A stretch of 64,000 nt of DNA from Bacteroides sp. GTDB lineage: Bacteria; Bacteroidota; Bacteroidia; Bacteroidales; Muribaculaceae. Below the pieces are notes generated by a model that was not told where the DNA came from, did not search any database, and was given only the letters and a program-made list of their open reading frames with translations. The position numbers and the translations under genes are program-made. Where the stretch lies: positions 1 through 64,000 of the forward strand of contig JAAVEO010000016.1 of the NCBI GenBank assembly GCA_014801225.1, read 5' to 3'. Positions 8,978-15,930 of this stretch are shown piece by piece; position 1 is the first letter of the stretch, and each line of letters begins with the position of its first letter.

Positions 8978-10324
8978 TCAATTGGCCGATACAGCCTCAG
9001 GAGTAAAATCACAAGAAGATTGCATCACGCCGGCCTCTTTCACACATTGCACTTCATCAGCCCCCGCCGTATCCGGCACAGTCTTCTTCACCTGCTTCAC
9101 TTTTCCGGCTTTCGCTTCTATCGTAGCGGCGTAAATGCCCGCATACATCTCCTTCTTCTTTTCATCAAGGCTTTTGCCTCGACGTGACATCACTCGCTCC
9201 GCGATAGTACAGAAGCTCTTAAACGATACATCCGCAAATCCAGCAGCCGGACTCCCCTCGCTGAATGAAGGGATGAACACACGGGGAAATCCCGCGCCAT
9301 GAATATTACAGCCTACTCCTACCACAGTAGCAGTATTGAACATACAATTAATTCCGGCCTTGGAATGATCGCCCATTATAAGGCCGCAGAACTGAAGATC
9401 AGTACGCATGAAAGAACGGGTGGCGTAATTCCACACCCTTATCTTGGAATAATCGTTTTTCAGATTGGAAGCATTCGTGCCGGCGCCTATATTGCACCAC
9501 TCCCCTATCACAGCATTACCAAGATAGCCGTCATGAGCCTTATTACTGTAACCGAACATCACAGCATTGTCAATCTCTCCGCCGACCTTACAGTATGGAC
9601 CAAATGTGCATCCTCCATATACACGACTTCCCATTTTCACTTTGGCGTATTCGCAGACGGCAAGCGGACCGCGCAGACTCGCACACTCCATAACCTCGGC
9701 ATTACTACCTATATATATAGGACCCTCTTTTACATTGAACACAGCCGCTTCAATCGAGGCACCTTCTTCAATAAACACACGCTGACGTCCTTCGGCATCA
9801 TAGAGATTTCCGATAACAGTGTTACCTTCGGGAAGAGGCCGGGAAACACGGTCGCGCGTAAGAAGCTCGAAGTCAGCCTCAATACAGCGAGGATTGAGCA
9901 GGAAAATATCGAAAACATATTTTGCCATCATCAACGAATCTCCAACGATTTCCGAAGCATGGTCAAAATCTCCGGCAAGCAGACACTCTTTGGAACCACG
10001 GAAGGCAACCACATCCTCTCCCGAGAGGAGAGCTTCTCCTTTGGGAAGAGCCATCAAGGTAGAGATCAGCTCATGAGTAGGAATCACATTTCCGGCAACG
10101 AAGAGGATATCATCACCTGCCGGAAGATGGTCAGAATAGACCGGATTGAGATAATCCATCGTCATCACGGAGATACGGAAGTCCGGGCACATACGGTGCC
10201 ACTTCTCGCGAATGGTGAGGATACCGATTCTAAGATCGGACAAAGGGCGTGTTGCCGACAGGGGAAGCATATTCAAGAAAGCCAACTCCGTATCGAACAG
10301 CACAATCTGGTTTAATTTATGCAT
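8978..10324 (-). CDS. GlmU-like sugar nucleotidyltransferase / acyltransferase
   Basis: Resembles the alternative bacterial GlmU family common in Bacteroidetes, proposed to make UDP-GlcNAc for peptidoglycan and LPS. The N-terminal half (residues 1-200) has a nucleotidyltransferase-like start, with LPLSATRPLSDLRIGILTIREKW around residues 19-41. From about residue 200 it shows hexapeptide-type left-handed beta-helix repeats (GPIYIGSNAEV, LGNAVIGEWCNIGAGTNASNLKNDY, GDHSKAGINCMFNTATVVGVG). The protein is 448 residues, with a low-complexity charged tail. Family membership is recognised by pattern. The exact sugar substrate is inferred. Confidence 0.8.
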   Translation of the reverse strand: MHKLNQIVLFDTELAFLNMLPLSATRPLSDLRIGILTIREKWHRMCPDFRISVMTMDYLNPVYSDHLPAGDDILFVAGNVIPTHELISTLMALPKGEALLSGEDVVAFRGSKECLLAGDFDHASEIVGDSLMMAKYVFDIFLLNPRCIEADFELLTRDRVSRPLPEGNTVIGNLYDAEGRQRVFIEEGASIEAAVFNVKEGPIYIGSNAEVMECASLRGPLAVCEYAKVKMGSRVYGGCTFGPYCKVGGEIDNAVMFGYSNKAHDGYLGNAVIGEWCNIGAGTNASNLKNDYSKIRVWNYATRSFMRTDLQFCGLIMGDHSKAGINCMFNTATVVGVGCNIHGAGFPRVFIPSFSEGSPAAGFADVSFKSFCTIAERVMSRRGKSLDEKKKEMYAGIYAATIEAKAGKVKQVKKTVPDTAGADEVQCVKEAGVMQSSCDFTPEAVSAN

Positions 10325-10359
10325 AAGAGTATTCGATTCTCACTATTACAATCAGAATG

Positions 10360-10367
10360 CAAATATA
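10360..10367 (-). promoter_or_regulatory. Promoter -7 box of the GlmU-like gene
   Basis: TATATTTG on the minus strand, 36 bases upstream of the ATG at 10324, matches TAnnTTTG. This gives a short leader of about 30 bases. Confidence 0.6.
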
Positions 10368-10391
10368 GCACTTTACACCCATTTACCAAAA

Positions 10392-10669
10392 TAAAAAACG
10401 AAAGCAGCGGGAATTTTCACAAATTCCCGCTGCTTCTGTGATTTTTTAGATTCAGCTTGCTTTCACAAGTTTACTTCACCCTACTCAACCACTAACTTAC
10501 AAATTTTATATCACTATTACTTAAAAGTTTTGACGTTGAAAATTTAATGCCTTAAATCTATTGACTTGTCGGTTTCATGGGACATTGCATATCACATGCC
10601 CTGTCCTATCCACTGGGATAGACATATAAGGAGGATATTACACCTCTTCTATGTCTCTAATCAACAATA
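10392..10669 (-). ncRNA. Candidate structured small RNA, about 275 nt
   Basis: No credible reading frame exists here, yet the stretch is framed by a canonical minus-strand promoter (TTG-N19-TAATTTTG, 10676-10705) and a strong terminator (10404-10433 plus T-run). The 5' part of the transcript folds into three adjacent hairpins: 10620-10656 (AGACATA/TATGTCT with an inner GGAGG/CCTCT), 10606-10621 (CTATCC-CAGT-GGATAG on the transcript strand) and 10580-10606 (GGACA/TGTCC with inner GCAT/ATGC). The middle is AU-rich. The unit ends before the separate promoter of the GlmU-like gene, so it is not that gene's leader. I do not recognise the family; 6S RNA is one candidate to test. Confidence 0.5.
10404..10433 (-). 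terminator. Strong terminator of the candidate small RNA
   Basis: Perfect 13-bp stem GCAGCGGGAATTT with a 4-base loop. On the minus strand it runs directly into TTTCGTTTTTTATTTT. On the plus strand a T-run follows only after 8 bases, so the minus-strand orientation fits better. Confidence 0.8.
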
Positions 10670-10675
10670 ACATCG

Positions 10676-10705
10676 CAAAATTAATGATTAATTTTTAAAT
10701 GTCAA
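10676..10705 (-). promoter_or_regulatory. Promoter of the candidate small RNA
   Basis: On the minus strand TTGACA (TTG at 10705-10703), a 19-base spacer and TAATTTTG (10683-10676). This is one of the best matches in the window to the Bacteroidetes -33/-7 consensus. Confidence 0.65.
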
Positions 10706-10929
10706 TACCTTAAAATTGATTTTTTCAAATTACCCCCCCGATTTTTCCTATTTCATCCAATAATATCCCAATTTGACCAATAAAAATCTTATTTTCTTCA
10801 TATTCCTTAAATCAGACATGTCCGGAGAATTACTCTTATTCATAATTATTCATTTATCAATTTCATTAACAGAACTCGCTATTCCCTACCGACCGGGCGG
10901 TAAAATAAGAATGGAAGTTAAAGGATTTA
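10706..10929. other. AT-rich intergenic stretch without a recognised gene
   Basis: Between the small-RNA promoter and the promoter of the aminopeptidase gene there is AT-rich sequence. It includes a run of seven C that is part of a 20-base repeat (10727-10746). A 70-codon open frame from a TTG at 10773 has no family resemblance and no fitting promoter, so it is not called as a gene. Confidence 0.5.
10727..10746 (+). repeat. 20-base exact repeat with C7 run, copy 1
   Basis: AAATTACCCCCCCGATTTTT occurs here and again at 25469-25488 upstream of the TonB receptor gene. Related ACCCCCCGAT and ACCCCACGAT strings occur just before the starts of the genes at 23261 and 24120. The role is unknown. Confidence 0.6.
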
Positions 10930-10961
10930 TTTGGCGGAAAGAATTATTAGTAGTAATTTTG
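10930..10961 (+). promoter_or_regulatory. Promoter of the aminopeptidase P gene
   Basis: TTTG (10930-10933), a 20-base spacer and TAATTTTG (10954-10961) fit the Bacteroidetes consensus exactly. The box ends 45 bases before the ATG at 11007. Confidence 0.7.
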
Positions 10962-11006
10962 GGAGTCATTACGACATATCATTGACCCAAAACCAAAAAT
11001 ACCATA

Positions 11007-12806
11007 ATGGAAAAGAAAAACATGGAATATCTTGCGCGTCTGCGCAAGGCGATGTCAGACCACGGCATTGATGCCTGTGTAATATCGGGCACCGACCCTC
11101 ATCAGAGCGAACTTCCTCCCCACCATTGGCGCGGCCGTGAATGGCTCACCGGCTTCGAGAGCGGCAATGGCACCAACGGCACAGCCGTAGTGACAGCTGA
11201 TGAAGCCCTTTGCTGGACCGACTCCCGCTATTTCCTTCAGGCTGAAGAGCAGCTGAAAGGCACCGGATTCAAGATGATGAAAGAGGACGGCCCTGAAGCT
11301 GTCGATCTCATAGACTGGCTCACCGAGCATACTCAGGCCGGACAGACCGTAGGTATCGACGGAATGACATTCAGCGTATCCTACGCCCAACGCATGGAGC
11401 AGGAGCTCGGCGACAACGGAGTGAAACTCAACACCGACTTCCCTCAGTTTGACTACATATATCCCGAGCGTCCCGAACGTCCGATGAATAAGCTCTTCAT
11501 CCATGACGAGACTATCGTAGGCGAGACTGTTGAAAGTAAAATGCAGCGCATCATGACAGAGGTGAAGGCCGAGCTGGCCAACGCCATCTTCATCTCCGCG
11601 CTCGACGATATCGCATGGGCCACCAACCTCCGTGCCGCAGGCGACATCTGCTTCTCCCCCATCTACGTTGCATTCCTTTATATCGGCAACGACCGCAGAG
11701 TACTCTTCGTGGATAAAGAGAAGCTTACCCCCGAAGTGGAGGCTCATCTCGCCAAATACAATATCGAAGTGCAGCCCTACGATGACGCTGTGAAATTCGT
11801 AGGCGAACTCCCCAAAGAGACACGTCTCCTCATTGACCCGGCCAAGACAGCACGCGGCCTTTACGACCATATCGCGTGTACCACAGTATTCGGCGGAGCC
11901 GGAGTAGCCAAACTCAAGAGCATCAAGAACGACACAATGATCGCAAATCTTGAGAAGGCCATGGAGAAGGACGGAGTGGCACTCACACGCTTCTTCATGA
12001 TGGTAGAGAAAGAGTATCCCACAGGAAAACTCACTGAAATGGAACTCGGACGCCGTCTTCGCGCCCTGCGTCTGGCCGACCCCACTTGCGTGGACGAAAG
12101 CTTCTCTCCCATCCTCGGATGGAACGGCCACGGAGCTATCGTACACTATGAGGCCACCGAAGAGACAGATGTCACTGTAGAAGGCGACGGCCTCTTACTC
12201 GTAGACAGCGGCGGTCAGTACACCTTCGGCACCACCGACATTACCCGCACCATAGCACTCGGCACACCCACAAAGGAGCAGATCCACGACTTTACCCTCG
12301 TAATGAAAGGCCACATCGCTCTCGCCCGCGCCATCTTCCCCGAAGGCACACGCGGCGCACAACTCGATGTGCTAGCGCGTCAGTTCCTCTGGGCAGAAGG
12401 GAAAGCCTATTATCACGGTACAGGTCATGGCGTAGGCTTCTTCATCAACTGCCATGAGGGTCCGCAGAATATCCGTCTCAACGAGAACCCCACCCCTCTG
12501 CAGCCCGGTATGATTACCAGCAACGAGCCCGGAATCTACCTTGCCGACCGTTACGGCATACGTTGTGAGAATCTCATTGTCACCGAGCCCGCCATGAAGA
12601 GTGAAGAATTCGGACAATTCTATCGCTTCGAGACAATGACACTCTTCCCCTTCGACCTGCGCCTCTTCGAGACAGCCATCATGACCGATGAAGAGATCGA
12701 TTGGCTCAACGCATATCACAAGAAGGTACGCGAACGTCTCACCCCCCTCCTCACAGCAGAAGAGGGAGCCTGGCTTGCCGAGAAGACAAAAGAGCTCAAA
12801 CGCTGA
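11007..12806 (+). CDS. Xaa-Pro aminopeptidase, M24B family
   Basis: Cytosolic metallopeptidase that removes an N-terminal residue before proline. The 599 residues fit the long eukaryote-like aminopeptidase P form: two creatinase-like N-terminal domains (about 1-310) and a C-terminal pita-bread catalytic domain. The metal ligands are visible as LLVDSGGQY plus the Asp in TTDITRT, the His in HGTGHGVGF, the Glu in NEPGIY and the Glu in RCENLIV. No signal peptide is seen. The first ATG (11007) follows a good promoter; a second Met at codon 6 is possible. It is followed after 30 bases by the carbonic anhydrase-like gene, so the two may form an operon. Confidence 0.93.
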   Translation: MEKKNMEYLARLRKAMSDHGIDACVISGTDPHQSELPPHHWRGREWLTGFESGNGTNGTAVVTADEALCWTDSRYFLQAEEQLKGTGFKMMKEDGPEAVDLIDWLTEHTQAGQTVGIDGMTFSVSYAQRMEQELGDNGVKLNTDFPQFDYIYPERPERPMNKLFIHDETIVGETVESKMQRIMTEVKAELANAIFISALDDIAWATNLRAAGDICFSPIYVAFLYIGNDRRVLFVDKEKLTPEVEAHLAKYNIEVQPYDDAVKFVGELPKETRLLIDPAKTARGLYDHIACTTVFGGAGVAKLKSIKNDTMIANLEKAMEKDGVALTRFFMMVEKEYPTGKLTEMELGRRLRALRLADPTCVDESFSPILGWNGHGAIVHYEATEETDVTVEGDGLLLVDSGGQYTFGTTDITRTIALGTPTKEQIHDFTLVMKGHIALARAIFPEGTRGAQLDVLARQFLWAEGKAYYHGTGHGVGFFINCHEGPQNIRLNENPTPLQPGMITSNEPGIYLADRYGIRCENLIVTEPAMKSEEFGQFYRFETMTLFPFDLRLFETAIMTDEEIDWLNAYHKKVRERLTPLLTAEEGAWLAEKTKELKR

Positions 12807-12836
12807 TAACCCACTACTACTCAATCCGCAATAGAA

Positions 12837-13391
12837 ATGGCAACAGTAGAATCAGTAAGAGGGTATACACCCCGTATCGGCAAAGATTGTTTTCTGGCCT
12901 CCACAGCCGTAATAGTAGGCGACGTAGTGATGGGATCGGAATGCAGCATCTGGTATAACACCGTGTTGCGCGGCGATGTCAACTCCATCCGTATCGGCGA
13001 CAGAGTAAATATTCAAGACGGCAGTGTGCTCCACACGCTCTATCAGAAATCCACAATCGAGATCGGTAACGATGTCTCAATTGGTCACAATGTAGTGATC
13101 CACGGAGCCAAAATCCATGATTACGCACTCATCGGAATGGGCTCGATCGTTATGGATGATGCCGAAGTAGGCGAAGGCGCACTCGTAGCCGCCGGCTCCG
13201 TTGTGCTGAGCCGCACCAAGATCGGTCCTCACGAACTTTGGGCCGGCTGCCCCGCCAAATTCGTCAAGATGGTGGAGCCGGAGAAAGCCAAGGAGATGAA
13301 TATCAAGATAGCAGGCAATTATCTTATGTATTCACGCTGGTACTCCGAACCCGGAGCCGGCGCCGTAGAACCCATCATCAGCGAAAAGTAA
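12837..13391 (+). CDS. Gamma-carbonic anhydrase family protein
   Basis: Trimeric left-handed beta-helix protein of the gamma-carbonic anhydrase/PaaY/YrdA group. The 184 residues show hexapeptide repeats throughout (for example VIVGDVVMG, IRIGDRVNIQDGSVLH, IEIGNDVSIGHNVVIHG). The zinc-binding histidines expected in the family are present in SVLH, IGHN and VIHG. The usual C-terminal helix follows GCPAKFVK. Whether it has carbonic anhydrase activity or acts as a CoA acyl-transferase-like scaffold cannot be told from sequence. Confidence 0.9.
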   Translation: MATVESVRGYTPRIGKDCFLASTAVIVGDVVMGSECSIWYNTVLRGDVNSIRIGDRVNIQDGSVLHTLYQKSTIEIGNDVSIGHNVVIHGAKIHDYALIGMGSIVMDDAEVGEGALVAAGSVVLSRTKIGPHELWAGCPAKFVKMVEPEKAKEMNIKIAGNYLMYSRWYSEPGAGAVEPIISEK

Positions 13392-13447
13392 TACCACCAT
13401 CTCTACCTCCCGGAGAAATCCGGGCATGTAGCCACCGACTATAAATC

Positions 13448-13488
13448 CGGGCCCTGCAAGACGCTTAAAAAGCTATCTGCAGGGCCCG
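13448..13488 (+). other. GC-rich nested hairpin after the carbonic anhydrase-like gene
   Basis: Perfect 11-bp outer stem CGGGCCCTGCA with an inner GCTT-AAA-AAGC stem. It is followed by A-rich rather than T-rich sequence, so it is not a typical intrinsic terminator in either direction. It may still protect the 3' end or end transcription. Confidence 0.4.
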
Positions 13489-13533
13489 AAAACAAAAAAA
13501 TATACCGACAAATATAAAAAAACCTTTAAAAAT

Positions 13534-13564
13534 TTTGTCGGAAAAACAATAATGTCTAATTTTG
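13534..13564 (+). promoter_or_regulatory. Promoter of rpsU
   Basis: TTTG (13534-13537), a 19-base spacer and TAATTTTG (13557-13564). Transcription would start near 13570 and give a leader of about 105 bases. Confidence 0.7.
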
Positions 13565-13576
13565 CGTCGCAATTAT

Positions 13577-13635
13577 CCCGCGCGGGCGTTCCGTGTGGGA
13601 AATTCGGTAATGATACCCTTCGGGGCATCCACGCC
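13577..13635 (+). promoter_or_regulatory. Structured leader of rpsU
   Basis: The rpsU 5' leader contains the self-complementary CCCGCGCGGG (13577-13586), a closing stem GGCGT (13585-13589) with ACGCC (13631-13635), and inside it a UUCG tetraloop hairpin GATACCC-TTCG-GGGCATC (13612-13629). It has no Shine-Dalgarno sequence near the start codon. A fold of this kind upstream of a ribosomal-protein gene is compatible with autoregulation by the product. This is inference. Confidence 0.45.
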
Positions 13636-13677
13636 ATCAATTAGCAAATAAAAACAAAAAATAAAGACCAAAGAAAC

Positions 13678-13869
13678 ATGATCATTGTACAAGTAAAAGA
13701 AGGCGAGAACATCGAGAAAGCCCTCAAGAAATTCAAACGTAAATTCGAAAGAACCGGCATCGTCAAGGAACTCCGCAGACGCCAGGCCTTCGAGAAACCT
13801 TCTGTGGCCAACCGCAAGAAGATGATTAAAGCTGTCTACGTACAGCAGCTCCGTCAGGCCGAGCAGTAA
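13678..13869 (+). CDS. rpsU: 30S ribosomal protein S21 (bS21)
   Basis: Small basic protein next to the 3' end of 16S rRNA. In Bacteroidetes bS21 is known to help sequester the anti-Shine-Dalgarno sequence, which fits the scarcity of such sites here. The 63 residues begin MIIVQVKEGENIEKALKKFKR and continue KFERTGIVKELRRRQ, the family signature. It is followed by a strong terminator (13923-13958). In related genomes rpsU, xerC and hpf also stand together. Confidence 0.95.
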   Translation: MIIVQVKEGENIEKALKKFKRKFERTGIVKELRRRQAFEKPSVANRKKMIKAVYVQQLRQAEQ

Positions 13870-13922
13870 GAATTTCTTGGTGCGCGTCGGCTTTTAGTTG
13901 GACGTTGACCTAAGGATACAGA

Positions 13923-13958
13923 CGGTGTCGGAGGAATCCACGTATTCCTCCGACACCG
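13923..13958 (+). terminator. Terminator of rpsU
   Basis: Perfect 15-bp stem CGGTGTCGGAGGAAT with a 6-base loop, then TTTTTTCTT. It lies inside the open frame that extends xerC upstream, so it argues that xerC begins at the later ATG (14018). Confidence 0.9.
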
Positions 13959-14017
13959 CTTTTTTCTTACTATATTTATCAGTCTTTTCCGCTACATCAC
14001 CTTTCATAACTCATGCC

Positions 14018-14944
14018 ATGACCACAGATTGGACTTTCTCCGATTTCTCCGACTATCTGCGTCTGGAGCTCAACCGCAGCGAGCTCACAGCCGAAGCCTA
14101 CCTGCGCGATCTGCGGCAATTCTCATCATGGCTTACCGACAGCGAACCCGAACAATTCGATGCCTCAAGCGTCACCTCCGGCGATATACGAGGCTGGCTC
14201 ACAGCCCTTTCCCGCTCCGGAGACTCCCCCCGATCGCTACGGCGCAAGACCCAGAGTCTACGCTCATATTACCGTTTTCTGATGAAGCGCGGCGAAATGA
14301 CACAAAATCCCGCCGCCGACGTAGCTCTCGCAAAGATAAGCAAACCCCTCCCCGAATTCGCCCGCACAGAAGAGATAGAGAGGCTGCTGGCGCGTCCCAT
14401 AAATTATGAATCGGAAGAAGAGACAATGGCCCGGCTTATCCTTCTGCTTCTATACTCCACCGGCATACGTCAGGCCGAACTCCTCGGCCTTCATGACCGC
14501 GACATAAGCCGAAGTGCAGGCGAAGCCCATATCACCGGAAAGAGAGACAAACAACGCCTTGTGCCGCTCCCCCTCCCCCTGCTCGAGGAAATAGCCAAAT
14601 GGCAACATCTGCGTGACAAGATTCACCCCGATTTACCTGAGCCGAAACCGCTTTTCGTACTTCCCGACGGCAATCCCCTCACAAAAAGCGCACTCTACCG
14701 CATAGTCAGCGAAATGATGAAAGAGACATCCGCCACACATAAAGGAGCACACACTCTTCGCCACACATTCGCCACATCCATGCTCAACAACGGAGCCGAC
14801 CTTGACACCGTAAAAGAATTTTTAGGGCATGAATCCCTGGCCACGACTCAAATCTACACCCATCTATCCTACAGCCAGCTTCTCCGTGATTACAGAGCCG
14901 CACATCCACGCTCTGCGAAGAAAGACACCCCTGAAAAATCTTGA
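14018..14944 (+). CDS. xerC: Site-specific tyrosine recombinase XerC/XerD type
   Basis: Resolves chromosome dimers at dif together with a second Xer protein. The 308 residues have the SAM-like core-binding domain (about 1-95) and the catalytic domain with the full set: Arg in TGIRQAELLGL, Lys in TGKRDKQRL, HTLRHTFATSML (His and Arg), His in LGHESLATTQIY and the nucleophile Tyr in IYTHLSYSQL. The start at 14018 (MTTDWTFSDF) is chosen because the frame upstream runs through the rpsU terminator. The rpsU-xerC-hpf order marks it as the housekeeping recombinase and not an element integrase. XerC versus XerD is inferred from context. Confidence 0.88.
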   Translation: MTTDWTFSDFSDYLRLELNRSELTAEAYLRDLRQFSSWLTDSEPEQFDASSVTSGDIRGWLTALSRSGDSPRSLRRKTQSLRSYYRFLMKRGEMTQNPAADVALAKISKPLPEFARTEEIERLLARPINYESEEETMARLILLLLYSTGIRQAELLGLHDRDISRSAGEAHITGKRDKQRLVPLPLPLLEEIAKWQHLRDKIHPDLPEPKPLFVLPDGNPLTKSALYRIVSEMMKETSATHKGAHTLRHTFATSMLNNGADLDTVKEFLGHESLATTQIYTHLSYSQLLRDYRAAHPRSAKKDTPEKS

Positions 14945-15003
14945 GAAAAAGATTTTTCAGAAAAAATACCTGCTGCTTTAATCAAAACCACAACTTTTAT
15001 TGT

Positions 15004-15011
15004 TACCTTTG
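15004..15011 (+). promoter_or_regulatory. Promoter -7 box of hpf
   Basis: TACCTTTG matches TAnnTTTG and lies 79 bases before the hpf ATG. The -33 part is weak. Confidence 0.5.
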
Positions 15012-15090
15012 TAAACCCCAAGCGCCAGATAGCTCTCCATATCCAGCCACAGGGTAATCATTTTCGTATAACCCTACAACTTTTAAAGAG

Positions 15091-15381
15091 ATGGAAACTA
15101 CTATCAAAGCCATTCACTTCGACATCACCGATAAGCTTACAGCCTTCGTAGAGAAGAAAATCGATAAACTCTGCCGTCGTTTCGAAGCAATCAACAGCGT
15201 AGAGGTAAATCTCCGCCTTGTGAAACCCGAGGCCGCCCTCAACAAAGAAGCCGGAATCCAGCTTCAGGTGACAGGCAACGAGCTCTTCGCTTCCAAGACC
15301 GCCGATACATTCGAAGAGGCCGTAGACCTCGCTATCGCCGCTCTCGAGAAGCAGCTTGAGAAGAACAAAGAAAAGAAATAA
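15091..15381 (+). CDS. hpf: Ribosome hibernation promoting factor / RaiA family
   Basis: Binds the 30S A/P-site channel in slow growth and inactivates or dimerises ribosomes. The 96 residues are the short form (no C-terminal dimerisation domain). The N-terminus METTIKAIHFDITDKLTAFVEKKIDKL and the end FEEAVDLAIAALEKQLEKNKEKK match the beta-alpha-beta-beta-beta-alpha S30AE fold. It has its own promoter box and follows xerC, as in related genomes, where tRNA genes, tuf and the rplK cluster usually come next. Here that continuation is absent. Confidence 0.92.
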   Translation: METTIKAIHFDITDKLTAFVEKKIDKLCRRFEAINSVEVNLRLVKPEAALNKEAGIQLQVTGNELFASKTADTFEEAVDLAIAALEKQLEKNKEKK

Positions 15382-15409
15382 CATTCCTCAATATCACCCC
15401 GACTGAAGA

Positions 15410-15832
15410 ATGCGACCGTTAGACAAAGTCAAGGTCTACGAATTTTCAAAAGTATGCGATCCGCGTGGCAACCTTTCTTTCATTGAGGAGGGTTGCCATG
15501 TGCCGTTTCCTATAAAAAGGGTATTCTACATCTATGATGTGCCCGGCGGAGAGAGCCGCGGAGGTCATGCCCATAAGGAGAACACCACCGTTCTAATAGC
15601 CGTATCAGGCTCATTCGACCTGCATCTCACCGACGGACACGATGAGATAAAAGTGACGCTCAACCGCGCCAACAAAGGAGTGCTCATCCCCCCCGGCGTA
15701 TGGGATTCGATGCATAACTTCACTACCGGCACCGTATGCCTTGCCCTCTGCTCCCATCATTATGAGGAGGATGATTATATCCGTGATCTTGACGAATATC
15801 TGGAGTATGTGAAGACTCTCGAACAGAGATAG
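15410..15832 (+). CDS. Sugar 3,4-ketoisomerase-like cupin (FdtA/WxcM family)
   Basis: Probably interconverts dTDP-4-keto-6-deoxyhexose and the 3-keto form, the step before a 3-amino sugar is made. The 140 residues form one RmlC-like cupin. The conserved start KVYEFSKVCDPRGNLSFIE and the catalytic segment ESRGGHAHK with two histidines are visible, and IPPGVWDSMHNF is the second cupin motif. It is followed 98 bases later by a PLP aminotransferase of the matching type, so the two likely form an FdtA-FdtB style pair. No dTDP-glucose synthase or dehydratase is nearby. Confidence 0.85.
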   Translation: MRPLDKVKVYEFSKVCDPRGNLSFIEEGCHVPFPIKRVFYIYDVPGGESRGGHAHKENTTVLIAVSGSFDLHLTDGHDEIKVTLNRANKGVLIPPGVWDSMHNFTTGTVCLALCSHHYEEDDYIRDLDEYLEYVKTLEQR

Positions 15833-15920
15833 CCAATATCGGGGATATAATACCCCGTAACAAAACAGGAGAATCCTACTGATAATCCGGACAGGATATT
15901 GAAACTGAAAAATTGAAATA

Positions 15921-15926
15921 AGGAGG
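15921..15926 (+). promoter_or_regulatory. Consensus Shine-Dalgarno site before the aminotransferase
   Basis: AGGAGG lies 4 bases before a TTG at 15931 and 10 bases before a second in-frame TTG at 15937. Such sites are rare in this window. With no in-frame ATG nearby, it decides that the gene starts at one of these TTG codons. Confidence 0.6.
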
Positions 15927-15930
15927 ATTA

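Noticed and set aside
10773-10985. 70-codon plus-strand frame from a TTG
   Set aside because: No family resemblance, overlaps the promoter of the aminopeptidase gene, and lies in AT-rich DNA where such frames are common.
11055-12146. 363-codon open frame antisense to the aminopeptidase gene
   Set aside because: The plus-strand gene has all M24 metal ligands; the antisense frame has no recognisable pattern.
13898-14017. Upstream extension of xerC (40 extra codons)
   Set aside because: The extension runs through the rpsU terminator hairpin and its T-run, so it cannot be on the xerC mRNA as a coding start.
14018-14944. xerC considered as an integrase of a mobile element
   Set aside because: The rpsU-xerC-hpf context and the sequence fit the housekeeping dimer-resolution recombinase.
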